Positions 25,719 through 35,132 of a DNA stretch of 64,000 nucleotides are shown here, one piece after another. The stretch is from Lutibacter sp. B1 (GTDB lineage: Bacteria; Bacteroidota; Bacteroidia; Flavobacteriales; Flavobacteriaceae). The stretch covers positions 248,001 to 312,000 of the forward strand of contig NZ_JAAZUI010000001.1 in NCBI RefSeq assembly GCF_012524075.1, in the 5' to 3' direction. Below the pieces are notes generated by a model, which had not been told where the DNA came from, searched no databases, and saw only the letters and a list, made by a program, of their open reading frames with translations. Numbering within the stretch: position 1 is the first letter of the stretch; every line of letters begins with the position of its first letter. A program made the position numbers and the translations under genes.

Positions 25719-27191
25719 ATGAAACCCATTTTTATTCTTTCATTAATAGCAGTCTATTTTTGTTTTCTCTTACTTATATCATATTTTACAGGGAAAAACG
25801 ATAGTAACGATACTTTTTTTAAGGCAAATAAAAGATCACCTTGGTACGTTGTTGCCTTTGGAATGGTTGGAGCTTCACTTTCGGGAGTTACTTTTATTTC
25901 GGTGCCGGGTTGGGTGCAAAGTTCACAATTTAGCTATATGCAAATTGTATTTGGTTATTTATTTGGCTACTTGGTAATTGCTTATGTTTTATTACCTATT
26001 TACTATCATTTAAAAGTAACTTCTATTTACGAGTATTTAAAAATTAGATTTGGAAATGTTTCTCATAAAACCGGTGCTTTTTTCTTTTTTGTTTCACGTG
26101 TATTAGGAGCCTCATTTCGTTTATTTTTGGTAGCTTCAGTATTACAATATTTTGTTTTTGATGCTTGGAATGTGCCTTTTGAAATAACCGTAATAATTTC
26201 TATTCTGTTAATTTGGATCTACACTTTTAAAGGCGGTATTAAAACCATTGTTTGGACAGATACACTACAAACTATTTTTATGCTTTTTGCAGTATCTGCA
26301 ACTATTTATATCATTCTAAATAAATTGGATTGGACAGTTTCTGATATTTTTGCTTCTTCTGAATTTAAAAATTATAGCAGAATACTTTTTACTGATGATT
26401 TTAATGATAAAAAACACTTTATAAAATCATTTTTAGGAGGAATGTTCATTACCATTGGTATGACAGGTTTAGACCAAGATATGATGCAAAAAAATCTTAC
26501 TTGTAAAAATACCAAAGAAGCTCAATGGAATGTAATTTCATTAGGATTTGTTCTAATTATAGTCAATTTTGTGTTTTTAGTATTAGGTGCATTACTTTTT
26601 ATTTATGCCGATAAATTTGGTATTGCTACTCCTATTGTTGATGGAAGTACTAAAACCGATTTATTGTTTCCTGAAATTGCTTTAAACGGAGGATTAGGAA
26701 TGACCATTAGCGTATTTTTTATTTTAGGATTGATAGCTGCCGCATACTCTAGTGCTGATAGTGCTTTAACAGCACTAACCACTTCTTTTTGTGTAGATTT
26801 TTTAGATATTGAACATAAAGAAGAATCCAAACAAAGATCCATCAGAAAAAAAACACATATTTTTATTTCAATGGCTTTAGTTATTGTTATTGTTATTTTT
26901 AAATATGTATTAGAAGATAACGTAATTAGCAGTTTGCTGCAAGTTGCTTCTTATACCTATGGTCCGTTGTTAGGTATGTTTACTTTTGGAATATTTACCA
27001 AATTTAAAATTAAAGACTCTTATGTATGGATAGTAGCAATACTCTCAGTAATTATAACCTATTTTATCAATGATTATTCTGTTGAACTATTTAATGGATA
27101 TGTTTTTGGTTACGAGCTGTTAATTGTGAATGGTTTACTCACTTTTATTGGGTTACTGCTTATAAAAAAATTGGATAAAGAATCAGTTTAA
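25719..27191 (+). CDS. Sodium:solute symporter (SSS family)
   Basis: This 490-residue inner-membrane protein has about 13 hydrophobic helices. The early motif [20 protein letters not shown] and the later [21 protein letters not shown] (Na+-site helix) are SSS-family signatures. It imports an organic solute with Na+, but the substrate cannot be told from sequence. It stands alone, divergent from recR, with pdxH 37 bp downstream under its own promoter. Confidence 0.88.
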   Translation: MKPIFILSLIAVYFCFLLLISYFTGKNDSNDTFFKANKRSPWYVVAFGMVGASLSGVTFISVPGWVQSSQFSYMQIVFGYLFGYLVIAYVLLPIYYHLKVTSIYEYLKIRFGNVSHKTGAFFFFVSRVLGASFRLFLVASVLQYFVFDAWNVPFEITVIISILLIWIYTFKGGIKTIVWTDTLQTIFMLFAVSATIYIILNKLDWTVSDIFASSEFKNYSRILFTDDFNDKKHFIKSFLGGMFITIGMTGLDQDMMQKNLTCKNTKEAQWNVISLGFVLIIVNFVFLVLGALLFIYADKFGIATPIVDGSTKTDLLFPEIALNGGLGMTISVFFILGLIAAAYSSADSALTALTTSFCVDFLDIEHKEESKQRSIRKKTHIFISMALVIVIVIFKYVLEDNVISSLLQVASYTYGPLLGMFTFGIFTKFKIKDSYVWIVAILSVIITYFINDYSVELFNGYVFGYELLIVNGLLTFIGLLLIKKLDKESV

Positions 27192-27216
27192 AAGAATTAC
27201 ACCTTAAAAGATTTAT

Positions 27217-27224
27217 TAATTTTG
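27217..27224 (+). promoter_or_regulatory. Promoter -7 element for pdxH (probably leaderless)
   Basis: TAATTTTG matches TAnnTTTG and ends 4 bp before the pdxH ATG, the same tight spacing as at recR. This suggests a leaderless or near-leaderless mRNA. Confidence 0.5.
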
Positions 27225-27228
27225 TTGC

Positions 27229-27876
27229 ATGGAGAAAGATTTAAGTAACTACAGGAAAATTTACGAAAAAAAAGAACTTTCTAAAAACGAAGTTCCTGAA
27301 AATCCTTTGGAATTATTTCAAAAATGGTTTTATGAAGTTGAAGAATTTGGCGGTGATATTGAAGTAAATGCTATGACTATATCTACTTTCGGTTTAGACG
27401 GTTTTCCAAATAACCGAGTTGTTTTACTGAAAAAATATACTTGGGAAGGATTTATTTTTTACACTAATTACAACAGCGATAAAGGAAAAGCAATTGAACA
27501 AAACCCGAATGTTTGCGCATCCTTTTTTTGGAACAATTTAGAACGCCAAGTAATTATTAAAGGTACTGCCGAAAAAATTTCAGAAAATTTATCGGATGGT
27601 TATTTTGAAACCAGACCCGATGGAAGTAAACTCGGAGCATGGGCGTCCAATCAAAGTAAAGTTGTACCATCAAGAAAATATTTGGATGACAGATTGGTTT
27701 ATTTCGAAAAACAATTTGAAAATAAAGAAATTACAAGGCCAAAACATTGGGGTGGTTATATAGTTAAACCAATAAGTATAGAGTTTTGGCAAGGAAGGCC
27801 AAACAGAATGCATGATAGAATAAGATACACGCTTCAAGAAAATTTTGATTGGAAAATTGATCGTTTAGCTCCTTAA
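27229..27876 (+). CDS. pdxH: Pyridoxamine 5'-phosphate oxidase
   Basis: This 215-residue FMN enzyme oxidises PNP/PMP to PLP. NRVVLLKKYTWEGFIFYTNY and the C-terminal EFWQGRPNRMHDRIRY...WKIDRLAP signature are diagnostic and complete. PLP made here serves HemL and GcvP in the same window, although no operon link exists. Confidence 0.96.
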   Translation: MEKDLSNYRKIYEKKELSKNEVPENPLELFQKWFYEVEEFGGDIEVNAMTISTFGLDGFPNNRVVLLKKYTWEGFIFYTNYNSDKGKAIEQNPNVCASFFWNNLERQVIIKGTAEKISENLSDGYFETRPDGSKLGAWASNQSKVVPSRKYLDDRLVYFEKQFENKEITRPKHWGGYIVKPISIEFWQGRPNRMHDRIRYTLQENFDWKIDRLAP

Positions 27877-27891
27877 TTTTTTATATTTGAA

Positions 27892-27899
27892 CCTCAACT
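27892..27899 (+). promoter_or_regulatory. Promoter -7 element for sixA-ppx
   Basis: TATATTTG, the exact phylum consensus, ends 8 bp before the sixA ATG. Confidence 0.5.
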
Positions 27900-27907
27900 A
27901 AAACCAA

Positions 27908-28396
27908 ATGAAAACACTTTACATTGTTAGGCACGCTAAATCTTCTTGGGAATACGAAGGTATTAAAGACATAGACCGCCCCTTAAAAAAAAGAGGAATT
28001 AACGATGCTTATTTAATTTCAAACGTATTACAAAAAAAAGTTGCTTGCCCCGATGTTTTTGTGTCGAGTTGTGCAAACAGGGCCTTACATACAGCCATGA
28101 TTTTCAGCTACACATTTAATTATCCGCTTGCAAACATAAAAATAAACAAATCTCTTTATAGCTTTAGTGATGGCTATTTAATAAAAACTGTAAAAGCCTT
28201 AGACGACGGTTTCGACTCTGCCATCATTTTTAGTCACGACCACGGTATTAGTACATTTGTAAATAAGTTTGGCAGTTTGGAGTTAGATCATGTGCCAACT
28301 TGCGGTGTTATAGGTATTAAATTTGACACCAGCTACTGGAAGAATATAAAAATGGGCAAAACATTTATAACCGAATTCCCAAAACATTACAAATAA
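27908..28396 (+). CDS. sixA: SixA-type histidine phosphatase
   Basis: This 162-residue histidine-phosphatase domain protein has the catalytic motif LYIVRHAKSSWEYEG at its start, a second-helix SSCANRALHTA and the later FSHDHGI, as in the SixA branch of the phosphoglycerate mutase superfamily. The substrate is a phospho-His or phospho-ester; SixA acts on HPt domains in E. coli. The ppx gene follows with no gap. Confidence 0.88.
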   Translation: MKTLYIVRHAKSSWEYEGIKDIDRPLKKRGINDAYLISNVLQKKVACPDVFVSSCANRALHTAMIFSYTFNYPLANIKINKSLYSFSDGYLIKTVKALDDGFDSAIIFSHDHGISTFVNKFGSLELDHVPTCGVIGIKFDTSYWKNIKMGKTFITEFPKHYK

Positions 28397-29290
28397 ATGA
28401 AAATTGAAAAACTGGCTGCAATAGATGTTGGATCAAACGCCATACGGTTGTTAATTTCTAATGTTATTACAGAAAAAAACGGACGAAACCCTATCTTTAA
28501 AAAATCTGCTTTAGTTCGAGTTCCAATACGTTTAGGTGCAGATTCCTTCATTAAAAAAGAAATTTCAGAAGAAAATAAAATAAGGATGATTAAAGCTATG
28601 GAAGCTTTTAAATTACTTATGGAAGTACATGGAATTCATAAATATAAAGCATGTGCAACATCTGCCATGAGAGAAGCCAAAAATGGCGTTGAGGTAGCTA
28701 ATGAAATTTTTGAAAAAACAGCTGTAAAAATTGATATAATTGATGGTAAAAAAGAAGCTGCAATCATTTTTTCTACTGATTTAACTGATATTATTGAAGG
28801 TAATAAATCGTATATTTATGTTGATGTTGGTGGTGGTAGTACTGAAATTACCATATTTTCGAACGGAAAAATCATCAAATCAAAATCATTTAAAATTGGT
28901 ACAGTTCGCTTATTAAACAAAACAAATTCGTTTAAAGATGTTTGGGAAAATATTGAAGTATGGCTTAAAGCAAATACACAAAATTTAAAAACTCCTGCAC
29001 TTATAGGTTCTGGTGGTAACATAAACAAAATATTTAAACTATCTGGCAAACAGTTAGGTAAACCACTTTCTTTAATCTACATGAAAGCACAGTACCAATA
29101 TTTAAAACAAATGCCTTATGAAGATAGAATCTCAGAATTAGGGTTAAACCCTGATAGGGCTGATGTTATTGTTCCTGCAACTAAAATTTATTTAAACGCT
29201 ATGAAATGGAGTGGTGCAAAAAAAATATTTGTACCAAAAATTGGACTTGCCGATGGAATTATCAAAAGTTTATACTATGATAACATATAA
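28397..29290 (+). CDS. ppx: Ppx/GppA family exopolyphosphatase
   Basis: This 297-residue protein has the ASKHA-fold phosphate motifs AAIDVGSNAIRLLIS at the start and YVDVGGGSTEITIF around residue 138. It hydrolyses polyphosphate or pppGpp. It is the short form without the C-terminal HD-like domain of E. coli Ppx. It directly abuts sixA, so both are probably co-transcribed; no ppk lies next to it in this window. Confidence 0.9.
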   Translation: MKIEKLAAIDVGSNAIRLLISNVITEKNGRNPIFKKSALVRVPIRLGADSFIKKEISEENKIRMIKAMEAFKLLMEVHGIHKYKACATSAMREAKNGVEVANEIFEKTAVKIDIIDGKKEAAIIFSTDLTDIIEGNKSYIYVDVGGGSTEITIFSNGKIIKSKSFKIGTVRLLNKTNSFKDVWENIEVWLKANTQNLKTPALIGSGGNINKIFKLSGKQLGKPLSLIYMKAQYQYLKQMPYEDRISELGLNPDRADVIVPATKIYLNAMKWSGAKKIFVPKIGLADGIIKSLYYDNI

Positions 29291-29318
29291 ATTTTAATAT
29301 TTTTAAAAAACTTATTAG

Positions 29319-29360
29319 TTTTTGGAGCTAGTGCTGTTACTACTGCGACTTGCCAAAAAA
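29319..29360. other. Inverted repeat in the ppx-punA gap
   Basis: TTTTTGG pairs with CCAAAAA around a locally GC-richer 28-nt core (including AGCTAGTGCT and GCGACTTGCC). It may be a terminator for ppx or a remnant of an extragenic element. Nothing else is recognisable in the 224-bp gap. Confidence 0.35.
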
Positions 29361-29514
29361 TATTTAACCATGATGCTCTACCTACGTACACTTTAAGCTT
29401 CTAGAAGACCTTAGTTTAAATCAATTTGTGAGTAACTAAATTTAAAAACAAGCAACAATTATTTTTTTCATAAAATCGTATTTTTTGAATAGTTAATCTA
29501 AAATAATGCCAAAA

Positions 29515-30324
29515 TTATTGTTTAATAAATTCTTCAACTAATTTACCTACAACTTTTTCCGATTTTTTTGCAACTAATTGTACTTCTTCGTGAGAAACTG
29601 CTTCAACTTTACCTTCAACACCTAAATCAGTTATAACCGAAATACCAAAACATTCCATACCCATATGCTTTCCTATAATAACTTCAGGTACAGTTGACAT
29701 TCCAACAGCATCTGCTCCTAAAATTTTAACCATTTTATACTCTGCCGGTGTTTCAAAAGTAGGACCTTGTAATGCCAAATAAATTCCTTTATGAACAGAA
29801 ATATTCAGTTCATTGGCAATATTTTCCATTTTAGCAATCATTTTTTTGCTGTATGCTTCGTGCATGTCAACAAAACGAGGTCCAAAACGCTCATCATTTT
29901 TTCCATGTAAAGGATGATCCGGCATCATATTAATATGATCTGAAATTATCATAATTTCACCTACTTTATATGATGGATTAACACCTCCTGAAGCGTTAGA
30001 AACTATTAAATTGTTTACTCCCAGATATTTCATTACTCTAACCGGAAAAACAACTTGATCCATTTTCCAACCTTCGTAGTAATGAAAACGCCCACGCATT
30101 GCAATTACGTTTTTGCTTCCTATTTTTCCAAAAATCAATTCTCCTGAATGCCCTGTTACTGTAGATATCGGAAAGTTTGGTATTTCGGCATAAGGTATTG
30201 CTATTTCTATTTCAATTTTTTCAACTAAATTTCCTAAACCTGTTCCTAAAATTATACCATAATCTGGTTTATCAAACCCTTTGTCTTGTAAATATTTAAC
30301 TGTCTCTTGAACTTCGTTCCACAT
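29515..30324 (-). CDS. punA: Purine nucleoside phosphorylase I
   Basis: This 269-residue trimeric-type PNP cleaves inosine/guanosine with phosphate. GIILGTGLGNLVE (phosphate binding), GHSGELIFG, MRGRFHYYEGW and the purine-site region VGMSTVPEVIIGKHMGM are all present. Its first 29 bp overlap the end of lpxK, so the two are read from one transcript. Confidence 0.95.
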   Translation of the reverse strand: MWNEVQETVKYLQDKGFDKPDYGIILGTGLGNLVEKIEIEIAIPYAEIPNFPISTVTGHSGELIFGKIGSKNVIAMRGRFHYYEGWKMDQVVFPVRVMKYLGVNNLIVSNASGGVNPSYKVGEIMIISDHINMMPDHPLHGKNDERFGPRFVDMHEAYSKKMIAKMENIANELNISVHKGIYLALQGPTFETPAEYKMVKILGADAVGMSTVPEVIIGKHMGMECFGISVITDLGVEGKVEAVSHEEVQLVAKKSEKVVGKLVEEFIKQ

Positions 30325-31333
30325 ACTTTTTTATAATATTATCAAAATCATTTTTATGATTTATGAATGTTGTTTTAATAGTTATATAATGAATATTTTT
30401 AATGGCTGCAAAGATACGAACATAATCTTTCTCTGTTGTTAAAATTATCTTTTTGTTTGTTTCTAACGTACTAAACGTATCTTTTATTTCATTTATTTCT
30501 TTATTGGAAAAATCATGATGATCGGGATATTGCAAATGTTTTATCTTAATATTTCTTTCTCTTAAAAAGTCGACCAATGGTGTAGGATTTGCAATTCCGG
30601 TAATCAATAAAACCTCATAGCCCTCCATTTCAGACAGCGTCAACTTAGAAAAACCTTTCAATTGCTCATCATACTCTATTGTACTGAAAAATACAGTTTG
30701 ATAAACTGTTGTATTTAATTTTTGAGAAATTTTAAATTGTTCATTTTCTGAAAGCTGGGAAGGGCACTTGGTTACAATTATTACTTGTGCTCTTTCAGCT
30801 CCTGAAACTTTTTCGCGTAAATTTCCTGTAGGCAACATTGAGTCGTCAACATATAAATTGTCGTAAGATGTAAGCAAAATATTAAATCCACCTTGAACTT
30901 TTCTATGTTGAAAAGCATCATCCAGTAAAATTACTTCCGGACTATGCTCTAATTGCTTTAATTGCTCAATTCCATTAACCCTATCTGCATCAACACAAAC
31001 AATTACATCTTTAAATTTTTGATAATATTGGAAAGGCTCATCTCCAATAATTTCAGCAGTTGCAATTTCATCGGCAATTATAAATCCTTTACTTTTTCTT
31101 TTATAACCTCTGCTTAAAACAGCTAATTTGTATTCATTTTGTAGTAACCGTACTAAATATTCTATTTGAGGTGTTTTACCAGTACCTCCAACACTTAAAT
31201 TGCCAACTACAATTGTTGGAATATCAAATTTGGTAGATTTTAAAATTTCTTTATCATACAAATTATTACGCACATTTGTAACTGCTCCATACAATACAGA
31301 TATTGGGTATAATATTTTTCTTAACAAATTCAT
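30296..31333 (-). CDS. lpxK: Tetraacyldisaccharide 4'-kinase
   Basis: This 345-residue inner-membrane-associated kinase phosphorylates the lipid A precursor at 4'. The characteristic P-loop VVGNLSVGGTGKTP (around 42-55) and the DDAFQHRKVQ motif (around 148) are diagnostic. An N-terminal helix (LLRKILYPISVLYGAV) anchors it. It overlaps punA by 29 bp. Confidence 0.95.
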   Translation of the reverse strand: MNLLRKILYPISVLYGAVTNVRNNLYDKEILKSTKFDIPTIVVGNLSVGGTGKTPQIEYLVRLLQNEYKLAVLSRGYKRKSKGFIIADEIATAEIIGDEPFQYYQKFKDVIVCVDADRVNGIEQLKQLEHSPEVILLDDAFQHRKVQGGFNILLTSYDNLYVDDSMLPTGNLREKVSGAERAQVIIVTKCPSQLSENEQFKISQKLNTTVYQTVFFSTIEYDEQLKGFSKLTLSEMEGYEVLLITGIANPTPLVDFLRERNIKIKHLQYPDHHDFSNKEINEIKDTFSTLETNKKIILTTEKDYVRIFAAIKNIHYITIKTTFINHKNDFDNIIKKYVERSSRDS

Positions 31334-31401
31334 TAAAAGCGAAAATACAAAACAAATAATAAAATAAATGTATAATTATTTTAACTTTCTAAGGTATCCT
31401 T

Positions 31402-31409
31402 TATCTTTG
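31402..31409 (+). promoter_or_regulatory. Promoter -7 element for the Nif3-family gene
   Basis: TATCTTTG matches TAnnTTTG, 24 bp before the ATG at 31434. It lies in the short divergent gap with lpxK. Confidence 0.45.
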
Positions 31410-31433
31410 TTTGTGTAACAGATTACAGAATAA

Positions 31434-32528
31434 ATGAAAATTAAAGACATTACAAATTGTATTGAAGAAATTGCTCCTCTAAATTATGCCGAAGATTTTG
31501 ACAATGTTGGTTTATTGGTTGGAAATTATAATACCGAAGTTACCGGGGTTTTAGTAACTCTAGACACTTTAGAAACCATTGTTGATGAAGCAATTGACAA
31601 AAAATGCAATTTAATTGTGAGCTTTCATCCAATCATTTTTTCCGGATTAAAAAAATTAAACGGCAATAATTATGTTGAACGTGTTGTTTTAAAAGCCATA
31701 AAAAATGATATAGCCATTTATGCAATGCACACGGCTTTAGACAATTCATATATAGGTGTAAATGCTAAAATTTGTGAAATTCTTAATCTGCAAAACATAA
31801 AAGTACTTATCCCTCAAAAACATACATTAAAAAAACTCACTACTTATGTACCCAAAAATAGTGCTGAAAATGTAAGAAATGCTCTTTTTAATGCAGGAGC
31901 CGGCAACATTGGCAATTACGATAACTGTAGCTTTAATACGGAAGGTTACGGAACGTACAAAGGTAATGAGAACTCCAATCCAACAATTGGTAAAAAGGGT
32001 ATTGTACACTTTGAAGATGAAACACTAGTGAGTGTTATTTTTGAAAAACATAAAGAAAAAACCATACTAAATTCACTTTTTAGTGAGCATCCTTATGAAG
32101 AAGTTGCTTATGAAATTATTTCATTAGAAAATCAAAATCAGGAGATTGGTTTAGGAATGATTGGAGAACTTTCCGAAGAAAAAGAAGAGACAACGTTTTT
32201 AGAGTTTTTAAAAACTAAAATGAGTGCCAAAGGCATTCGTCATTCAAAATTATTAGGAAAATCTATTAAAAAAGTAGCTGTTTTAGGTGGTTCTGGGAGT
32301 TTTGCCATTAACAATGCCATTCAATCGGGAGCTGATATTTATGTAACTTCCGATATAAAATACCACGAATTTTACAAAGCCGAAAATAAACTGATAATAG
32401 CTGATATTGGACACTATGAAAGTGAACAATTCACAAAAAATCTTTTAGTTGACATACTTACAAAAAAATTTCCTAATTTTGCAATCATTTTATCAAATAA
32501 TAACACAAATCCAATTTATTACCTATAA
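31434..32528 (+). CDS. Nif3-like dinuclear metal protein (YqfO type)
   Basis: This 364-residue protein is of the Nif3/YqfO class: Nif3 halves (about 1-130 and 245-364) flank a PII/CutA-like inserted domain (about 130-240). Metal-binding motifs are SFHPIIFSGLKKL, AMHTALDN and, near the end, DIGHYESEQF. Family members form hexamers with a dinuclear metal site; one relative is GTP cyclohydrolase I type 2, but function here is unproven. The coiled-coil gene follows 2 bp later, an arrangement I recall from many flavobacteria. Confidence 0.9.
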   Translation: MKIKDITNCIEEIAPLNYAEDFDNVGLLVGNYNTEVTGVLVTLDTLETIVDEAIDKKCNLIVSFHPIIFSGLKKLNGNNYVERVVLKAIKNDIAIYAMHTALDNSYIGVNAKICEILNLQNIKVLIPQKHTLKKLTTYVPKNSAENVRNALFNAGAGNIGNYDNCSFNTEGYGTYKGNENSNPTIGKKGIVHFEDETLVSVIFEKHKEKTILNSLFSEHPYEEVAYEIISLENQNQEIGLGMIGELSEEKEETTFLEFLKTKMSAKGIRHSKLLGKSIKKVAVLGGSGSFAINNAIQSGADIYVTSDIKYHEFYKAENKLIIADIGHYESEQFTKNLLVDILTKKFPNFAIILSNNNTNPIYYL

Positions 32529-32530
32529 AC

Positions 32531-33304
32531 ATGGCTAAAAATAAAGAAGTTACAGTTGAAGAAAAATTAAGAGCCCTTTATGATCTACAATTAATTGATT
32601 CAAGAGTTGATGAAATTAAAAGTGTAAGAGGTGAATTACCTTTAGAAATTGAAGATTTAGAAGATGAGATAGTTGGTTTAAATAAAAGACTTTCAAACTT
32701 AGGCGAAGATGTAACTAATCTTAAAAATGAAATTGCTGATAAAAAATTAGTAATTGAAGAAGCTAAAGCGTTAGTGAAAAAATACAACGAACAACAAAAA
32801 AACGTTCGTAATAACAGAGAGTTCAACTCATTAAGTAAAGAGGTTGAGTATCAAGAACTTGAAATTCAATTAGCTGAAAAAAGAATTAAAGAGTATAAAG
32901 CTAAAATTGAGCAAAAGAATGAAGTTATTACATTAACCAAAGAAACTATTGCTAAACAAGAAGAGTTGTTGAAACATAAATCGGCTGAATTAAACGATAT
33001 TATGGCTGATACAATAAAAGAAGAAGAATTACTTCTAAAAAAATCTGAAGAGTATAGTGAATTAATAGACGACCACTTATTAAAAGCCTACAAAAGAATT
33101 AGATCTACTGTTAAAAATGGTTTAGCTGTTGTATCTATTGAAAGAGGTGCATCTGGTGGTTCATTTTTTACAATACCACCTCAAAGACAAGTTGAAATTG
33201 CAAGCAGAAAAAAAATTATTACCGACGAACACAGCGGTAGAATACTTGTAGATGGAGCTTTAGCCGAAGAAGAAAAACAAAAAATAGACGCATTATTAGA
33301 TTAA
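32531..33304 (+). CDS. Coiled-coil protein with degenerate C4 zinc ribbon (DUF164 family)
   Basis: This 257-residue protein has a long heptad-rich coiled coil (about 15-180) and a C-terminal region matching C4-type zinc-ribbon proteins, including the IPPQRQVEI helix. The cysteines are gone: GASGGSF stands where CGGC is usual and DEHSGRILVD where CxHCGRILV is usual. The fold is probably kept without zinc. It is co-transcribed with the Nif3-like gene and followed by a hairpin terminator. Function is unknown. Confidence 0.85.
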   Translation: MAKNKEVTVEEKLRALYDLQLIDSRVDEIKSVRGELPLEIEDLEDEIVGLNKRLSNLGEDVTNLKNEIADKKLVIEEAKALVKKYNEQQKNVRNNREFNSLSKEVEYQELEIQLAEKRIKEYKAKIEQKNEVITLTKETIAKQEELLKHKSAELNDIMADTIKEEELLLKKSEEYSELIDDHLLKAYKRIRSTVKNGLAVVSIERGASGGSFFTIPPQRQVEIASRKKIITDEHSGRILVDGALAEEEKQKIDALLD

Positions 33305-33308
33305 TACG

Positions 33309-33336
33309 AAAAGCTTTCAAATTTGGAAGCTTTTTT
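33309..33336. terminator. Bidirectional intrinsic terminator
   Basis: An 11-bp stem, AAAAGCTTTCA with TGGAAGCTTTT (one G-T pair), has a 4-nt loop followed by a T-run. It lies between the convergent coiled-coil and methyltransferase genes. Confidence 0.8.
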
Positions 33337-34141
33337 ATTTTTTAGTTGCTTTAATTGAATACAATAGTGGAAATAAATTTTCATTATTTTTTAAAGTGAA
33401 CATACCATCATTTACTTCAACCATTTCCGGTAAAATATTATATGGAGATTTTTCAAATTCATGCAAAAACTCAATATGCATACCTGCGTTTGTTAGTGCA
33501 GAAATTACTTCACCTAAACCATGGTTCCAACCATACTCTTTACTTATAATATCTGCATCTCTATTAGTGTACGTTCCTTTGTATTCTTCATAAATTACTT
33601 CACTATTTTGATAGGGGTACACAAGTTTTGGTGGTGTTTGTAAATAATCGAACATCCAAACTATTGGATGAAATTCAATCATATAAAAAAAACCTCCTTT
33701 TTTAAGTTTACTTGCTATAATCTCAGCCCAAGTTTTTAAATCAGGTAACCAACCAATTACTCCGTAAGAAGTAAATACAATATCAAATTTACCTTTAACT
33801 TTTTGTGAAACATCGTATAAATTACTTTCAATAAAGCTGGCATCCAAACCTAATTCCATATTTAGTAATTTGGCTTGTTTTATTCCTTCATCAGATAAAT
33901 CAATCCCTGTACATTTTGCCCCTAATCTGCTCCAACTCAATGTATCTTGTCCAAAATGACACTGTAAATGCAGTAAGGTTTTAGCATTAACATCTCCTAC
34001 TTCATCTAATTCAAACTTATTTAAAGAAGTTTTCCCTTTTTTAAATACTTCAACATCATAAAATTCCGATTTTGCATGAATGCTTACTTTTTTATTCCAT
34101 GTTTCTTTATTTACTTTAAAATACTCATCAAATTTTTTCAT
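33335..34141 (-). CDS. Class I SAM-dependent methyltransferase
   Basis: This 268-residue soluble protein has a Rossmann-type methyltransferase domain. TLLHLQCHFGQDTLSWSRLGAKCTGIDLSDEGIKQAK contains motif I and the acidic ribose-binding residue, and FDIVFTSYGVIGWLPDL is motif IV. The substrate is unknown. It is 10 bp downstream of the UbiA-like gene on the same strand. Confidence 0.85.
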   Translation of the reverse strand: MKKFDEYFKVNKETWNKKVSIHAKSEFYDVEVFKKGKTSLNKFELDEVGDVNAKTLLHLQCHFGQDTLSWSRLGAKCTGIDLSDEGIKQAKLLNMELGLDASFIESNLYDVSQKVKGKFDIVFTSYGVIGWLPDLKTWAEIIASKLKKGGFFYMIEFHPIVWMFDYLQTPPKLVYPYQNSEVIYEEYKGTYTNRDADIISKEYGWNHGLGEVISALTNAGMHIEFLHEFEKSPYNILPEMVEVNDGMFTLKNNENLFPLLYSIKATKK

Positions 34142-34151
34142 TACAATATGT

Positions 34152-34997
34152 TTAATTTTTTAAAAAGAGTAAATTTAAACCTAACCAAATTACAGGTACC
34201 GATTCTACCCAAAAACCGGTATAAAATCTTGATTTTTGAGGAGAAGAAAACCATAAAAATAAACCTGAAATTATTGATATTAAAATAATTACAACCAAAT
34301 TATACTTATAAAAAGGTATTTTTAAAATTTCTAATCCGCAAAAAGCAATCAGCACAACAGTCCCAATAATTTTTGATTTTTTTATGCCATAAACCTGTGG
34401 TAATGTTTTTAAATTATCCGGGTCAGTTTCAATATCTCTTATATCAAAAGGAATTGTAATAGCTAACACAATTAAAATTCTTTGCACAAATTCTATGTAA
34501 ACACTCCTATCAAATATATAACCGGCTTCATACAAAGGAAAAAAAACTGAAATTCCCGCCCAAGCAATTGCAATACTAAATATTTTTAATGAAGGATAAT
34601 TTCTAAAAGAAAACTCGGTATTTTTATTTTTAAATATTGGAATTACATAATAAAAAGTAATAAAGGCAAAAGGAAACAGTACTATAATTGAACTTAAATT
34701 AAAATCACCAAAAAAAGTAATATAAGCTAGTATTAGTACAGAAATTAACGTTAAAAACAACAACTCTTTTCTATTATTATAAAACCATTTTTTAAACCAA
34801 TTGAGTTTGTTTGATTTAATTTCATAATAACGTATAAAATTATATGAAATTATTATTGATATACCTACAAATAACGGAACTAAACTTTGTTTAAGTCCAA
34901 AATTAATTAATGTAATTTTAGTAATTGAATACCCTGCTAAAGCAACGTGAATATTGCTAAAAACATAAAAATTAACTATCCTTTTTAAAAAGTTCAT
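34152..34997 (-). CDS. UbiA-like polytopic membrane protein
   Basis: This 281-residue protein has about eight hydrophobic helices. The segment PFDIRDIETDPDNLKTLPQVYG (around 199-220) looks like the second aspartate-rich motif of UbiA-superfamily prenyltransferases. The first motif (NDxxDxxxD) is not visible; YNFIRYYEIKSNK stands roughly in its place. It may be a diverged or inactive family member, or a flavobacterial membrane protein of other function. It is paired with a methyltransferase gene, an arrangement that would suit a lipid or quinone-like substrate (inference). Confidence 0.55.
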   Translation of the reverse strand: MNFLKRIVNFYVFSNIHVALAGYSITKITLINFGLKQSLVPLFVGISIIISYNFIRYYEIKSNKLNWFKKWFYNNRKELLFLTLISVLILAYITFFGDFNLSSIIVLFPFAFITFYYVIPIFKNKNTEFSFRNYPSLKIFSIAIAWAGISVFFPLYEAGYIFDRSVYIEFVQRILIVLAITIPFDIRDIETDPDNLKTLPQVYGIKKSKIIGTVVLIAFCGLEILKIPFYKYNLVVIILISIISGLFLWFSSPQKSRFYTGFWVESVPVIWLGLNLLFLKN

Positions 34998-35074
34998 TAA
35001 ACAAATGTAGGTAATTGTTAATAATTAAATTTAGTGGTTAACAAAATGTTATAAATAAATAAATCTATGCTATT

Positions 35075-35101
35075 TTGATTATTGTATTTTGAGTATTTTT
35101 G
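35075..35101 (+). promoter_or_regulatory. Promoter for gcvP
   Basis: TATTTTTG (35094-35101) matches the -7 consensus, and a TTTTG 16 bp upstream may be the -33 element. No glycine riboswitch fold is apparent in the short leader. Confidence 0.45.
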
Positions 35102-35132
35102 GTCTCGAAATAAACAATTACACAACTATTAA

